This document shows positions 8,115 through 17,234 of a stretch of 64,000 nucleotides of DNA, in pieces. A program made the translations under genes and the position numbers. The DNA comes from Acidobacteriaceae bacterium (lineage in GTDB: Bacteria; Acidobacteriota; Terriglobia; Terriglobales; Acidobacteriaceae). Where the stretch lies: assembly GCA_003139095.1 (NCBI GenBank), contig PLHW01000073.1:66473-130472 (forward strand), written 5' to 3'. Position 1 is the stretch's first letter, and every line of letters begins with the position of its first letter. The notes under the pieces were generated by a model that worked only from the letters and a program-made list of their open reading frames with translations, was not told the DNA's origin and did not search any database.

Positions 8115-9203
8115 CTAGGATGGGGCGCCCCCACTCTTGTGGATGCTTTTGCTCTTGTTGATTCCCATGCGTCCTGTGTTTGCCATGCGGGCCAATGGCG
8201 TTTCTGACTTCAACCAGAATTTGAGATCGAAGTACAGCGGGTAGAGAAAACTCATCAGGCGCACGGCCAGCGACGGCCGCAACTCGTCCGGCGGTGTGGT
8301 CAGCGCATATCCGGTCGCTCGCAGCAGGTCGGCCTGGATGCTCTCGATGTCGCGCACCTCGCCGGCCGTGAAGTTCGTCTTCCAGCGCCCAATTGTCTGC
8401 GCCTCAGCCTCCTTGCCATCGCCGCGAAACGAAGAATTTGGATCGTGCACCGAACCGAGCGCCACTTGCTGGATGTGATCATAGTCCAAGTCCTGCTCGA
8501 TGAACTGGCCGATCTGGGCCAGCGTTTCGCGCGGATTGCGTACCACATCCTCGTAGTGAACTTCCATGTAGTCGCCGCCCATCGCACGACCGTAGCGGCG
8601 GCCTTTGCCGACAATCCAGCGCCAGAAAATGGCCGGCACAATGCAGGCGCGGCTGCGGTCCCAGCGGAAAGGACGGATCCATCCGATGCGGTGCAGGGAC
8701 GCGGTGACGTCGCGCCCGTCGCGGATGATATGAATGATGAGCGCGTCGGGCACCAGGCGCTTGATCAGCGGCAGATTGAGCAGGTGCAGCGGAGTGCATT
8801 CGGCCCAGCGCGGCACGCCCTGTCGGCGCGCCATGGCCTCCATCACGATGCGCAAGAAGTCGCCGGCATTGCGGCAATCGTTCATGACGCGCTCGTCGAC
8901 GTCTTCGCGCTTGAGCCCAGTGCGCTCGAAAAGATTGCTCTTGTAGTAGGTATCGAGCAACTTGCGGCGGTTGGCGCGCCGCGCGAGATTGCCAAAGCGC
9001 ACGCCGAGCAGGTTGAACGTGTTGCTCTCGGCGAAATAGACGGCGAAGCCTCCGCCGGAAAGAAGCGTGTGATAGAGAAACTTCGTCCCCGAGCGTCCGC
9101 AGCCTAAGACGAACACGGGCGCCAGCGAGCGCGGAGTGGAGGGGGGCGCTCCAGGCGACGCAGCGCGCGCCTGCACGTCCGGCGTCTTGGTCGCGGTGTT
9201 CAT
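8115..9203 (-). CDS. PAPS-dependent sulfotransferase
   Basis: 362 residues. ATG 9203 is chosen because it overlaps the upstream stop as ATGA, a translational coupling signal; the frame extends 36 codons further but would overlap the neighbour heavily. The 5'-phosphosulfate loop is VFVLGCGRSGTKFLY and the 3'-phosphate motif is HIIRDGRDVTASL. The long spacer between them and the RWDRSRACI segment match bacterial Sulfotransfer_3 type enzymes. There is no signal peptide or membrane anchor, so it should act in the cytosol, where PAPS is made. The partner upstream is a paralogue of the same subtype. Carbohydrate as acceptor is inferred from context. Confidence 0.86.
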   Translation of the reverse strand: MNTATKTPDVQARAASPGAPPSTPRSLAPVFVLGCGRSGTKFLYHTLLSGGGFAVYFAESNTFNLLGVRFGNLARRANRRKLLDTYYKSNLFERTGLKREDVDERVMNDCRNAGDFLRIVMEAMARRQGVPRWAECTPLHLLNLPLIKRLVPDALIIHIIRDGRDVTASLHRIGWIRPFRWDRSRACIVPAIFWRWIVGKGRRYGRAMGGDYMEVHYEDVVRNPRETLAQIGQFIEQDLDYDHIQQVALGSVHDPNSSFRGDGKEAEAQTIGRWKTNFTAGEVRDIESIQADLLRATGYALTTPPDELRPSLAVRLMSFLYPLYFDLKFWLKSETPLARMANTGRMGINKSKSIHKSGGAPS

Positions 9204-10255
9204 GATGGTTTGGAGTGCGACGCCATCCCGGCGACCGGCGCCGGTTCTTCGATGAGTTCGAGCGCCGACATGTTGGCCAGTCGCCCAACCGGCGTATTCA
9301 CTTTGAGCCACAGTTTGCTGCTGAGGAATGCGGGATACACCGCGCTCATGATGGAGTGGCGCGGACTGATGCGGCGCTGGTTTGCCGGAAGCGAAAGCTG
9401 GTAGCCGTTTTCCTCGAGGCAGTCGCCGACAGTGCTTTCGATGGCGGCGACGTTGGCGGGCGAAAGCCGCTCCTTCCAGCGGCGCAGAGGATTGATTTTT
9501 TCTTTGGCCGCTTCTTCCTTGAAGGACGAATTTGTTTTGGAGAGGCTGCCGAGGGACGCCTGCTGCACGCGATCGTAGTCAAGATCGTGATCGATGAAAC
9601 CGCCCAATCGGCCTAGTGTTTCGCGCGGATTGGTAATCAGGTCCTCGTAGCGAATCTCGATGTAATCGGCGGGAAACAGGCATCCGGCCTCGCGCCCATG
9701 GTGCACCATCCACTTCCAATAAAGCGCAGTCGCAACCAGGCTACTGGTTTCGTCGCGGTCCCATGGCAGTGGCGCGAAGCCGCGCATTTTTTTGAGCGAG
9801 AGCGCGATGTCGCGTCCGTCGCGAATGATGTGCACCAGCAGTGCATTCGGGATGTCTTTTTTGACGCGCCGGAAATGGAGAACGTTGTCGGGATCGTAAA
9901 ACGCCCAGCGCTGGGCGTTCTGCTGCCCGGCGACCGTATCGAGCACCACGCGAATGAAGTCTCCTCCGGTGCGACACTCGTTTTCGATGCGCGGAGAAAA
10001 ATACTCCGGGCCCAGTCCCGTGCGGCGGAAGCCCTTGCTGCGCAGCCAGGTTGCGACGATCTTTTCGCGGTGTGCGCGGCTCGCCATCGCCCCATAGCGG
10101 GCGATCAGAACCTTGTAGATCGGCAAATAGCCGCGGTAGATGGCAAAACCGCCGGACGACAGCAGCATGTCATAAAGCAGGTTTGTGCCGGAGCGATGGC
10201 AGCCCATCACGAAGACAGGGAAATGCTTGCGATCACTTGGATTAGGCGTCGGCAA
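9200..10255 (-). CDS. PAPS-dependent sulfotransferase
   Basis: 351 residues, apparent TTG start at 10255 without a clear ribosome site. The PAPS loop is FPVFVMGCHRSGTNLLYDML and the 3'-phosphate motif HIIRDGRDIALSL. It is a close paralogue of the gene that follows it, sharing the SGGFAIY region, the DIEEDLDYD-type C-terminal segment and the FK/NSSF motif. The stop overlaps the next start (ATGA at 9200-9203). The two form their own transcription unit, divergent from the PaaK-like gene. It is likely part of the polysaccharide-sulfating machinery. Confidence 0.86.
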   Translation of the reverse strand: MPTPNPSDRKHFPVFVMGCHRSGTNLLYDMLLSSGGFAIYRGYLPIYKVLIARYGAMASRAHREKIVATWLRSKGFRRTGLGPEYFSPRIENECRTGGDFIRVVLDTVAGQQNAQRWAFYDPDNVLHFRRVKKDIPNALLVHIIRDGRDIALSLKKMRGFAPLPWDRDETSSLVATALYWKWMVHHGREAGCLFPADYIEIRYEDLITNPRETLGRLGGFIDHDLDYDRVQQASLGSLSKTNSSFKEEAAKEKINPLRRWKERLSPANVAAIESTVGDCLEENGYQLSLPANQRRISPRHSIMSAVYPAFLSSKLWLKVNTPVGRLANMSALELIEEPAPVAGMASHSKPS

Positions 10256-10353
10256 GGGTCACAGAAAATCTTAACACGCAGCGTCGGGGCGACGGCTTGA
10301 AAGCCTTATGAATCCAGTGATTACCGAAGTCACCTAAGGTGCGCGCCGTGCCC

Positions 10354-10369
10354 TGGCATAGCCCCCGCT
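10354..10369 (+). promoter_or_regulatory. Possible sigma-54 -24/-12 promoter
   Basis: TGGCATAGCCCCCGCT has GG and GC separated by exactly 10 bases, the spacing required by sigma-54, and TGGCA matches the -24 box; the -12 box has CC where TT is usual. It lies 110 bases ahead of the PaaK-like gene in a 224-base divergent spacer. The match could be chance in GC-rich DNA. Confidence 0.22.
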
Positions 10370-10479
10370 CGCCGCGTGCTATAGTTTCGGAATGAGGGCT
10401 TCCCGCTTATGATGGCCCGCAATCGTTCGCGTTGCGGCCGCCGGCGTCCGGGTGCGCGAGGTCTGGGGAGCAGCCGCTG

Positions 10480-11877
10480 ATGGCCTCTGCGGCGGATTAC
10501 GGTCCCTTTTGGGGGCGCGCGCTGCTCGCCGCCGCCTGCCGAATGCGTGGAGCGGACCTGCTCGGGAAACTCAAAGAAATTGAGAGCGCACCTTTCCGCT
10601 CTCCTGATGAAATCCGTGAGCAACAGTTCCGCGACCTGAGGGCGATTCTAGCCCACGCCGAAGCTCACGTGCCTTACTACCGCGCACTGTTTCGCCGGTT
10701 GGGTATGAAGAGCCAGGATATTCGCACATGGGACGACTTCAGCCGGATTCCCATCCTGACCAAAGACATCATTCGCGAGAACCAGCCCGACTTGGTGCGC
10801 GAAGATGTGCCCCTCAAAAGTTTGTGCCCGCACTTCAGCGGCGGTTCGACCGGCGTGCCGCTGAAATTTTTTCGCAGCCGCGAGTATATGCTGGCGAGCG
10901 ATGCCGGCACTTATCGAAATCTCACCCAGTGCGGCTGGCATCCGGGCGAGATGATTGCGTTTTTCTGGGGCGGCAACGACAAACTGTATGCCATGTCGCG
11001 CCTGGAATTTGAAGTGCGCCAGATCATCCGCCGCCAGTATCAGTTCGATCCGTTCTTTGCCGGCGAGAAGGACATGGCAAACTGGGAGAAAATTTTCGCC
11101 CGCATTCGCCCCCGCGTGATCCTCGGATATGCCTCGACCATCGCGCGGTTTGCCTCATTTCTGGAAAGTAAAGGCAAGACCATTGGCGGGGTCAAGGGCG
11201 CATTCACCACCGCGGAAAAGCTATACCAGCCGCAGCGCGAAGCCATCGAACGGGTTTTTGGGTGCAAGGTTTTCGACAGCTACGGCTCCAGCGAAGTGCA
11301 GAACATTGCCGCTGAGTGCGCGCTTGGCAGAATGCACATCAACGCGGACTTTGTTGCCATCGAAGAGGACAAGGCGGAGGGCGACGCGCCCAGGCCCTTC
11401 CTGCTGACGTCTCTTCAGAATTACTCGATGCCTTTTATTCGTTATCGCAACGAAGACTGCGGCTATCTCTCCTCCGACATTTGCTCGTGCGGAAGTAATT
11501 TCCCGCTTATGCGGCTGGAAATTGCCCGCACCAGCGACAATTTCCTCTTCCCCGGCGGACGCGTTGTGCACGGCGAATTTTTCACCCACCTGATGTACGG
11601 CAGCGACGGCATCGTAAACTTTCAATTTCACCAGACCGCGATCGACGAGATCGATTTGTTGATTGTGCCCGGACCCGGCCACGCCGCGGAGCGGCAGGCC
11701 AAGATACAGGATTCGATTCGACAGATTCAGGCGGTGACACCCGAGCATCCCGTGCGCGTGAATGTGCGCGAAGTGGATACGATCGCCCTCTCTTCCGCCG
11801 GCAAGCATCGCTTCACGCGCTCCGATGTCAGCGCCGACGCTGCCGTCGAGCGTGAGACAGCGAGATCGAATTCTTGA
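10480..11877 (+). CDS. PaaK/CapK-like adenylate-forming ligase
   Basis: 465 residues from ATG 10480 (GGGGAG 9 bases upstream). The sequence has the family's N-terminal PYYRALFRRLGM region, the nucleotide loop SGGSTGVPLKFF, a middle YGSSEVQNIAAEC motif corresponding to the Y-G-x-x-E ATP site, and the C-terminal RYRNEDCGYL segment followed by a Cys-rich CSCGSNFPLM. PaaK proper activates phenylacetate, but homologues in capsule clusters (CapK type) activate other acids for polymer decoration or linkage. It is followed after 2 bases by a DUF362 gene. The substrate cannot be told from sequence. Confidence 0.82.
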   Translation: MASAADYGPFWGRALLAAACRMRGADLLGKLKEIESAPFRSPDEIREQQFRDLRAILAHAEAHVPYYRALFRRLGMKSQDIRTWDDFSRIPILTKDIIRENQPDLVREDVPLKSLCPHFSGGSTGVPLKFFRSREYMLASDAGTYRNLTQCGWHPGEMIAFFWGGNDKLYAMSRLEFEVRQIIRRQYQFDPFFAGEKDMANWEKIFARIRPRVILGYASTIARFASFLESKGKTIGGVKGAFTTAEKLYQPQREAIERVFGCKVFDSYGSSEVQNIAAECALGRMHINADFVAIEEDKAEGDAPRPFLLTSLQNYSMPFIRYRNEDCGYLSSDICSCGSNFPLMRLEIARTSDNFLFPGGRVVHGEFFTHLMYGSDGIVNFQFHQTAIDEIDLLIVPGPGHAAERQAKIQDSIRQIQAVTPEHPVRVNVREVDTIALSSAGKHRFTRSDVSADAAVERETARSNS

Positions 11878-11879
11878 AC

Positions 11880-13352
11880 ATGACGGAAAACTCTCTTCCC
11901 ACTCACGCCTTTTCGCCCGCGGTGGGAATCGCGCGCCTGCCGTCGTGCTCTTATCCATCCGCCGAACAGGGCGACAACGCCGTTTCGCAGGCGCTTGTCC
12001 GGTTGGCCGATGCGCTCGAATGGTCGAGTGACGAGGGCCCATTCGGCCGCGTCATTCCGCGCGGCGCGCGCGTCCTCATCAAACCTAATCTGGTTCTTCA
12101 TCGGAATGACGGCCCGGGTGGAATCGACTGCCTCGTAACGCATGCTTCCGTGATTCGCGCCGCCACCGATGCGGCCTTGCGCTCGGGCGCTGCCGAAGTG
12201 CTCGTCGGCGATGCGCCCATTCAGGGCTGCGATTTCGACGTTCTCGTCAAATCCACGGGCCTCGATATTTGGTCGCGCCAATTGATGAGCCGCGAGCCGC
12301 GATTCAAGGGCGTGCGCGATTTTCGCCGCACTACATGCGTGCTGGTGGGCGGCGTGCGCGTCGCCTCCGAGAATCTACAATCCGAAGATCAATTCGTTCT
12401 CTTCGACCTGGGCCGCGAAAGCCTGCTGGAGCCGATCAGCAATCGTGAAGACCGATTTCGCGTCGCCTGGTACGACCATCGCCTGATGGCCAAGACGCAT
12501 CATCCGGGCGTCCATCAATATTTGGTTGCGCGCGAAGTGGTCGAAGCCGATGTGCTCATCAACCTCCCTAAGCTCAAGACGCACAAAAAAGCCGGCGTCA
12601 CCTGTGCGCTCAAGAATCTGATCGGCATCAACGGCAACAAAGAGTATCTGCCGCATCATCGGCTCGGCGGTCCAAAAACCGGCGGCGATAATTACCCTGA
12701 CGACGGAAGCTTAAAGCGCGCGCTCGAATACGTCAGCGATCGCCAGAACGTGACTACTTCGTATGCGGGCGGGATGCTGTGGCATCTTTGTTTCGCGCTG
12801 CTGGTGCGGGCCTCCCGCGCTCGCGGCGACCGCGTCGGCATGGACGGCTCCTGGTCCGGCAACGACACGATCTGGCGGACGTGCCTCGATCTGAATCGCA
12901 TTCTGCTTTACGGGCGGCCCGATGGCACGATGAGCAATGAGATTCAACGCCGCGTGATCCACATCGCCGACGCGGTGATTGCCGGGCAGGGAAATGGACC
13001 GCTCGCGCCCGACCCGCTCGATCTCGGCCTGATGATTGGCTCCAATAACGCGGCCGCGATGGATTGGGTGGGCGCGCAACTGCTCGCCTATGACCCCGGG
13101 AAGATATCGCTCGTGCGCCATGCCTTCGACCCGTTTCGCTGGCCTATTGCGAATTTTTCGGCGAGCACCGTACAGATTGTCGGAGACGTGGGCCGAGGTC
13201 TCTCCGCGTCGATCCTTGCCCCGCTTCTGCGGACGGTCGAACATCCCGTGGGCTGGCGGGACGCCGCCATCAAGCAGATGACCGGCCCACCCAGCTCGAT
13301 GGATAGCGAAGAGGCGGTCGCTGCCTCATCCGTGAATCCGGAGGACGCGTAA
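11880..13352 (+). CDS. DUF362 domain protein
   Basis: 490 residues, ATG 11880, two bases after the ligase stop, so the pair is one transcript. The hallmark DUF362 segment is present: RVLIKPNLVLHRNDG near the start and DVLINLPKLKTHKKAGVTCALKNLIGI in the middle, followed by VIDIADAVIAGQGNGP-like sequence and a GSNNAAAMDWVGAQLL stretch. The iron-sulfur cysteines found in some relatives are not evident. DUF362 proteins often sit beside polysaccharide or cell-wall genes, but their biochemical role is not established. The ligase neighbour suggests a joint step in polymer modification. Confidence 0.8.
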   Translation: MTENSLPTHAFSPAVGIARLPSCSYPSAEQGDNAVSQALVRLADALEWSSDEGPFGRVIPRGARVLIKPNLVLHRNDGPGGIDCLVTHASVIRAATDAALRSGAAEVLVGDAPIQGCDFDVLVKSTGLDIWSRQLMSREPRFKGVRDFRRTTCVLVGGVRVASENLQSEDQFVLFDLGRESLLEPISNREDRFRVAWYDHRLMAKTHHPGVHQYLVAREVVEADVLINLPKLKTHKKAGVTCALKNLIGINGNKEYLPHHRLGGPKTGGDNYPDDGSLKRALEYVSDRQNVTTSYAGGMLWHLCFALLVRASRARGDRVGMDGSWSGNDTIWRTCLDLNRILLYGRPDGTMSNEIQRRVIHIADAVIAGQGNGPLAPDPLDLGLMIGSNNAAAMDWVGAQLLAYDPGKISLVRHAFDPFRWPIANFSASTVQIVGDVGRGLSASILAPLLRTVEHPVGWRDAAIKQMTGPPSSMDSEEAVAASSVNPEDA

Positions 13353-13405
13353 GCGACTCCTCGCCCAACGCGGACGATTTCGCGCAAGAACGGCACAAAA
13401 AGAAA

Positions 13406-13429
13406 AGGGTCCGCGGCTCGAACCGCGGA
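13406..13429 (-). terminator. Intrinsic terminator
   Basis: GGTCCGCGG / CCGCGGACC form a perfect 9-base stem with a 6-base loop. On the minus strand it is followed by CCTTTTCTTTTTG, a U-rich run, so it terminates the beta-helix lipoprotein gene ending at 13454. It may also stop the DUF362 transcript from the other side. Confidence 0.85.
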
Positions 13430-13453
13430 CCTCTTTCATCGAACGGGCGAACG

Positions 13454-16096
13454 CTATTCCACTCCGCCCAAAGCGGCTTGCAACCCCACAATGTCGGCGC
13501 CCAGATCTTTTCCATCGGTTCCGGCATTCTTGTAAGGACTGGTTGGCTGGAGTTGGTAATTGCCGCCATTGCCGTTGTTGTAGTTGACGAACTGAACATC
13601 CGCCGGGGTAGCCGGGAAGAGGTTCTGTGTCGGCCACTTCGATGGAGGAAAGTGCGACGGACTGGAGATCAGTCCGTTGGTCTGGAACGTATAGGTCGTG
13701 AAGCAGTTCTCAATGCTGGTAATGGGAACGTCAGCCTGCGAGCAGCTTTGCAGCCCTCCGCCAAACACATTCCATACCGGATATCTGCCCGTCGTCGTCA
13801 GGTTGTTGGTGAAAACCAATCCATACATCGGTGGATCGCCAGCCAGGTTCCCGATCGACAGGACACTGCTCTGGGCATCGGGGAATACAGTAACGTGATT
13901 GATGGTAATGGTGTTGATTGGGTTCTTGGGCCAGCTATTTGAGATCATGAACCCGCCGCCGCCGCCAAAATACTTTGTGCTCAGGTCGTCCATCACCACA
14001 TCATGGATGCTGAAGCGAGTTCCGGCCAAGGCCGGCGCTCCGTCGCTTCCGTCTCCCGAGATGGCGGTCGCCAATACCATGCCTCCGCCTGCATGGGAGA
14101 TCTGCGTATAGCGGACCGTCACATCTGTAACTTGGCAAAGCGGGCAAACGTTCGCTCCCGTCCTGGTGTGTTGATTTTTCGGCGTCAGCAGAATGCCATG
14201 GCCCTTCTGCGAGAAGCCGCCCCAGGAATCTTCCATCAGGTTCGCCTCGACCAGCACGCGGATTGCGTTCTTCAGCTCGAGGTGATTTTTCACGACGAAC
14301 GGATTGCCGGTCGGCCCACCTACAAATGGCGAGTTGCCCTTCATCCACTGCCACGGCTTGAAGAAGTGGTTGCCGGTGATCGTAATATCGGTGGGCGTCA
14401 AGGTTGCGCCTCCGCCGCCCATCATCACCGCTTCGCCCGCCGCCTCGAGGAAGTTGTTCTGGATCAGGTACGGACCGTCCTGCGTTGTGGTGACGCCGCC
14501 GCTGACGGCGTGCGAGTCTGTGCAGCTGCCAGTAACTGAGATGCAGTGGAAATCGTTGAAGTATGAACCAACGACTGCGATATACGTTCCACCGGAAAGC
14601 GAAACGCCGTCGGAGGTTTCATCCTGCGCCTGCCCATGCAGCCAGGAGCGATCCAGGATGATATGGTCGGCGGTGCCAGCCAGTCCCACGAGAGTCGCGT
14701 TTCCTTTCACGCCGGTGGGCCGCATGATTTCAAGGCCGATGATCCGGTAGTAATTCGCCCCATTCGCAAGCACGAATGGGCCGGTCCCACCCACCGCCAT
14801 CTGTACCCTTGCCAGCACATTCTTCGGGTTCTGGCAGGAATAGGCCGGCCGTCCCTCCAGCGAGGCTACGCCCCCATAGCACGGCGTCAGGCGCTGTCCT
14901 TCCGCCGGCAGCGCGCTGTCCGGAGAACTGGTTCGGATAATGATCCAATTCTGGTCGTTGCATCCTTTGGCCGGCAATGTGAACGGCCCGCTGAAGGTCG
15001 CGCCCGCTTGCAGTTGAATTGTCTGTCCGCATTGCGCGCTGTTCAGGGCCGCCTGTAAATTGCCTCCCGCATTTACGTTGATGACTGCACCCGGCGCCGG
15101 AGACGCCGCCATAGAAGCATCCACGGTCGCGATCGGGAGCTGCGCCGGTCCGTCGTAGCCGCTGCTGCTCACCACCAACACACTAAAATTCCCGCTGGCG
15201 GTGTGGTTGGCCGCATCCGTTACCGTTACCCCGAAATTGAAGGCGCCGGTCGCGGTCGGCGTGCCGGAGAACTCTCCATCCGCGTTCAGCGTGATTCCCG
15301 CCGGGCCATTGCCCGACGATATACGCCAACTGTACGGCTGGGTTCCGCCCGAGGCTGTGAATGCCGCATAGTACGTCTGCCCCTGCTCTCCCTGCGGAAG
15401 TCCGGAAGTATTGATTTGCAGGCCCTGTCCCTGCCCGGCTGTGACCGTCACGGCTGCGTTCGCCGATACCGTTGGATCGGCCTGGCTGGTCGCCGTCACC
15501 GTCGCCTGCGTCGTCACTTTTACGCTGGGCGCGGTATACAGTCCGCTGCTGCTCACCGAACCCACCGAAGCCGCCCAGTTGACGGCCGTGTTTGCCGTCC
15601 CCGTGACCGTAGCCGTAAATTGCTGCGTTCCGCCTGACGCGACCGTGACCGTGGCCGGAGCGACGCTCACCCCGATCCCACTCTTGGCTTTGACCGGCAC
15701 CGAATACGATTGCGTGCCTTTATCCATACGCGGACTGTCGGTCACCTGCACAGAAAATGTATAGGTGCCTTCCGCGGTAGGCTGGCCTGTGAACGATCCA
15801 TTAGCGGCATTCAAGCTCACGCCCGGCGGCAATGCGCCCGACGCCAGCGAGAATTGATACGGCGACGCGCCTCCAGAAACAGAAAGCACGGCATTATAGG
15901 ATTGGCTGACTTCCCCGGCGGGAAGTGTGCCCGAGAGGGCCAACGCTTGGCCCTGTGCGCTGCTCGCTGACGCTGATGTCCCGCACGAACTGAGAATTAG
16001 AGAAATTGCGATAAGAATTACAGCCAGGTAAATGCGGTTTGTAGAGCGTTCCGTGAGTGTGCCAGCTTCCGAAAAACCAGTTTTAAATCGCTGCAT
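13454..16096 (-). CDS. Ig-domain/parallel beta-helix lipoprotein, possible polysaccharide-binding or lyase protein
   Basis: 880 residues. The N-terminus has a basic region, a hydrophobic segment and the lipobox LILSSC, so it is predicted to be anchored in a membrane. Residues about 50-315 hold putative-Ig domains (ALPPGVSLNAANGSFTGQPT and a second with GITLNADGEFSGTPT) around a Big-type domain (VSVAPATVTVASGGTQQFTATV). From about 330 (LQAALNSAQCGQTIQLQAGATFSGPF) a right-handed beta-helix runs to the end, with IILDRSWLHG and ITGNHFFKP type rungs. Such helices occur in polysaccharide lyases and in binding proteins; no catalytic set is obvious. Its place within the exopolysaccharide region favours handling of that polymer outside the cell. 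Confidence 0.75.
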   Translation of the reverse strand: MQRFKTGFSEAGTLTERSTNRIYLAVILIAISLILSSCGTSASASSAQGQALALSGTLPAGEVSQSYNAVLSVSGGASPYQFSLASGALPPGVSLNAANGSFTGQPTAEGTYTFSVQVTDSPRMDKGTQSYSVPVKAKSGIGVSVAPATVTVASGGTQQFTATVTGTANTAVNWAASVGSVSSSGLYTAPSVKVTTQATVTATSQADPTVSANAAVTVTAGQGQGLQINTSGLPQGEQGQTYYAAFTASGGTQPYSWRISSGNGPAGITLNADGEFSGTPTATGAFNFGVTVTDAANHTASGNFSVLVVSSSGYDGPAQLPIATVDASMAASPAPGAVINVNAGGNLQAALNSAQCGQTIQLQAGATFSGPFTLPAKGCNDQNWIIIRTSSPDSALPAEGQRLTPCYGGVASLEGRPAYSCQNPKNVLARVQMAVGGTGPFVLANGANYYRIIGLEIMRPTGVKGNATLVGLAGTADHIILDRSWLHGQAQDETSDGVSLSGGTYIAVVGSYFNDFHCISVTGSCTDSHAVSGGVTTTQDGPYLIQNNFLEAAGEAVMMGGGGATLTPTDITITGNHFFKPWQWMKGNSPFVGGPTGNPFVVKNHLELKNAIRVLVEANLMEDSWGGFSQKGHGILLTPKNQHTRTGANVCPLCQVTDVTVRYTQISHAGGGMVLATAISGDGSDGAPALAGTRFSIHDVVMDDLSTKYFGGGGGFMISNSWPKNPINTITINHVTVFPDAQSSVLSIGNLAGDPPMYGLVFTNNLTTTGRYPVWNVFGGGLQSCSQADVPITSIENCFTTYTFQTNGLISSPSHFPPSKWPTQNLFPATPADVQFVNYNNGNGGNYQLQPTSPYKNAGTDGKDLGADIVGLQAALGGVE

Positions 16097-16389
16097 TATG
16101 AAACCTCGACGTTCGATTGTGGGGACGTGTCGAGCGTGTCCACATGCTGAATCTATCTATACTGGACGCCGTTGCCCAGATATCACAAGGTCAATTGAAT
16201 ACGCGTTAGTGCATCTGAATTTTGCCTGTACGGATTCCAGAGCCGCGGCGTTCCCTGCGTATGACCTTTCGTCACCTTACTGAAAGCCGCGCGGGACGCC
16301 CGTTCTCGTGCACTTTTTGCCTGTGTCTTATTATCAGCGGTTTGCCTAAATTTAAGGTAAAGACTCGGCCCAAATATTGGTTACGCAGA
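16097..16389. other. Spacer without a gene
   Basis: 293 bases between two minus-strand genes. I find no open frame with coding character, no clear promoter and no riboswitch that I can defend. The leader of the lipoprotein gene must lie here. Confidence 0.6.
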
Positions 16390-17175
16390 TTACTCCGGGG
16401 ATTCCCCTAGCAGGGCGCCGCGCACTCGATCGTACATCCGGTTCCCAATCATCTTTTGCAGGCCCCGGCGAATTTGGTGCCACAGGCGCTTTTTCCAAAG
16501 CCCCTGGCCCCGGCAAACCGCGCCGAACTTTCCGAGCGGCAGGTCCCGCAGCATTGCCACGCGCCCCAAATCGTACGCGCTCGTCGCCGGCGTGTTCTCG
16601 TGGAACTCGCTGTTCGCCACCGACCTGAACCCCGCGCTCCGAGCCACGGCAATTGTACGCGCGTTGTACCGTCCGCCGGGGCAAGAGAAGTGCTCGATCT
16701 CATGCCCCATGATTTCCTCCAGTCGCTGCTTTGCCTCAACGATTTCGCGTTTCAATCCGAACTCGTCCAAATCCGAAAGATAGGCGTGGGTCATGGAGTG
16801 GCAGCCGATCTCGAAACCCGCCGCATCCAGTTCGCGCGCCTGCTCCGCGCTCAAGTAGCCGGGTTTCCCAAGAAATCCCGCGGTCAGATAAAACGTCGCG
16901 TTAAGGTTCAAGTCACGAAGAATCGGAGCGGCCGCAATCAGGTCCGTCTCGCAGCCATCGTCGAACGTGATGCACACGCCGGGCCCGGCGGGATACTTGA
17001 GCGCCTGGCTCACGTTCAGTCCGCGCACGCCCGCCTGCTGCAACCACTTCATCTGGCTTCGAAACGTCTCCACCGGCAGAATGTACCGGACATATCCCGG
17101 TTCCGACTGGCATAACCCGCGGCTTGCCATCTCGAGTTCGTGGTACATCAGAAAAATCATGCCGGGGTGAGCCAT
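16390..17175 (-). CDS. Polysaccharide deacetylase (NodB domain)
   Basis: 261 residues from ATG 17175; the frame continues upstream into the asparagine-synthase gene, but MAHPGMIFLMYHELE is the typical N-terminus. Metal and catalytic motifs are present: CITFDDGCETD (motif 1, catalytic Asp plus metal Asp), HSMTH (motif 2, two metal histidines) and CPGGRYN (motif 3). It has no signal peptide, as in the exosortase-associated cytosolic deacetylases. Third in a unit after the heparinase-like and asparagine-synthase-like genes (59-base gap), the known trio of PEP-CTERM-type exopolysaccharide loci. It probably removes N-acetyl groups from amino sugars of the polymer or its precursor. Confidence 0.88.
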   Translation of the reverse strand: MAHPGMIFLMYHELEMASRGLCQSEPGYVRYILPVETFRSQMKWLQQAGVRGLNVSQALKYPAGPGVCITFDDGCETDLIAAAPILRDLNLNATFYLTAGFLGKPGYLSAEQARELDAAGFEIGCHSMTHAYLSDLDEFGLKREIVEAKQRLEEIMGHEIEHFSCPGGRYNARTIAVARSAGFRSVANSEFHENTPATSAYDLGRVAMLRDLPLGKFGAVCRGQGLWKKRLWHQIRRGLQKMIGNRMYDRVRGALLGESPE

Positions 17176-17234
17176 CAATGTTGACCCATAAATGTTGCGC
17201 CACAAACGTGGAACGCACGGCAACCTGCCCGTTC

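Noticed and set aside
13406..13429. GGTTCGAGCC-like T-arm suggesting a tRNA fragment on the minus strand
   Set aside because: Only the hairpin is present; there is no acceptor, D or anticodon arm around it, and the U-rich run behind it makes a terminator the better call.
16097..16389. GGCAAA words suggesting a c-di-GMP (GEMM) riboswitch upstream of the Ig-domain lipoprotein
   Set aside because: The GGGACGCAAAGCC block and the receptor pairing are missing; repeated AGGCAAA words alone are not enough.
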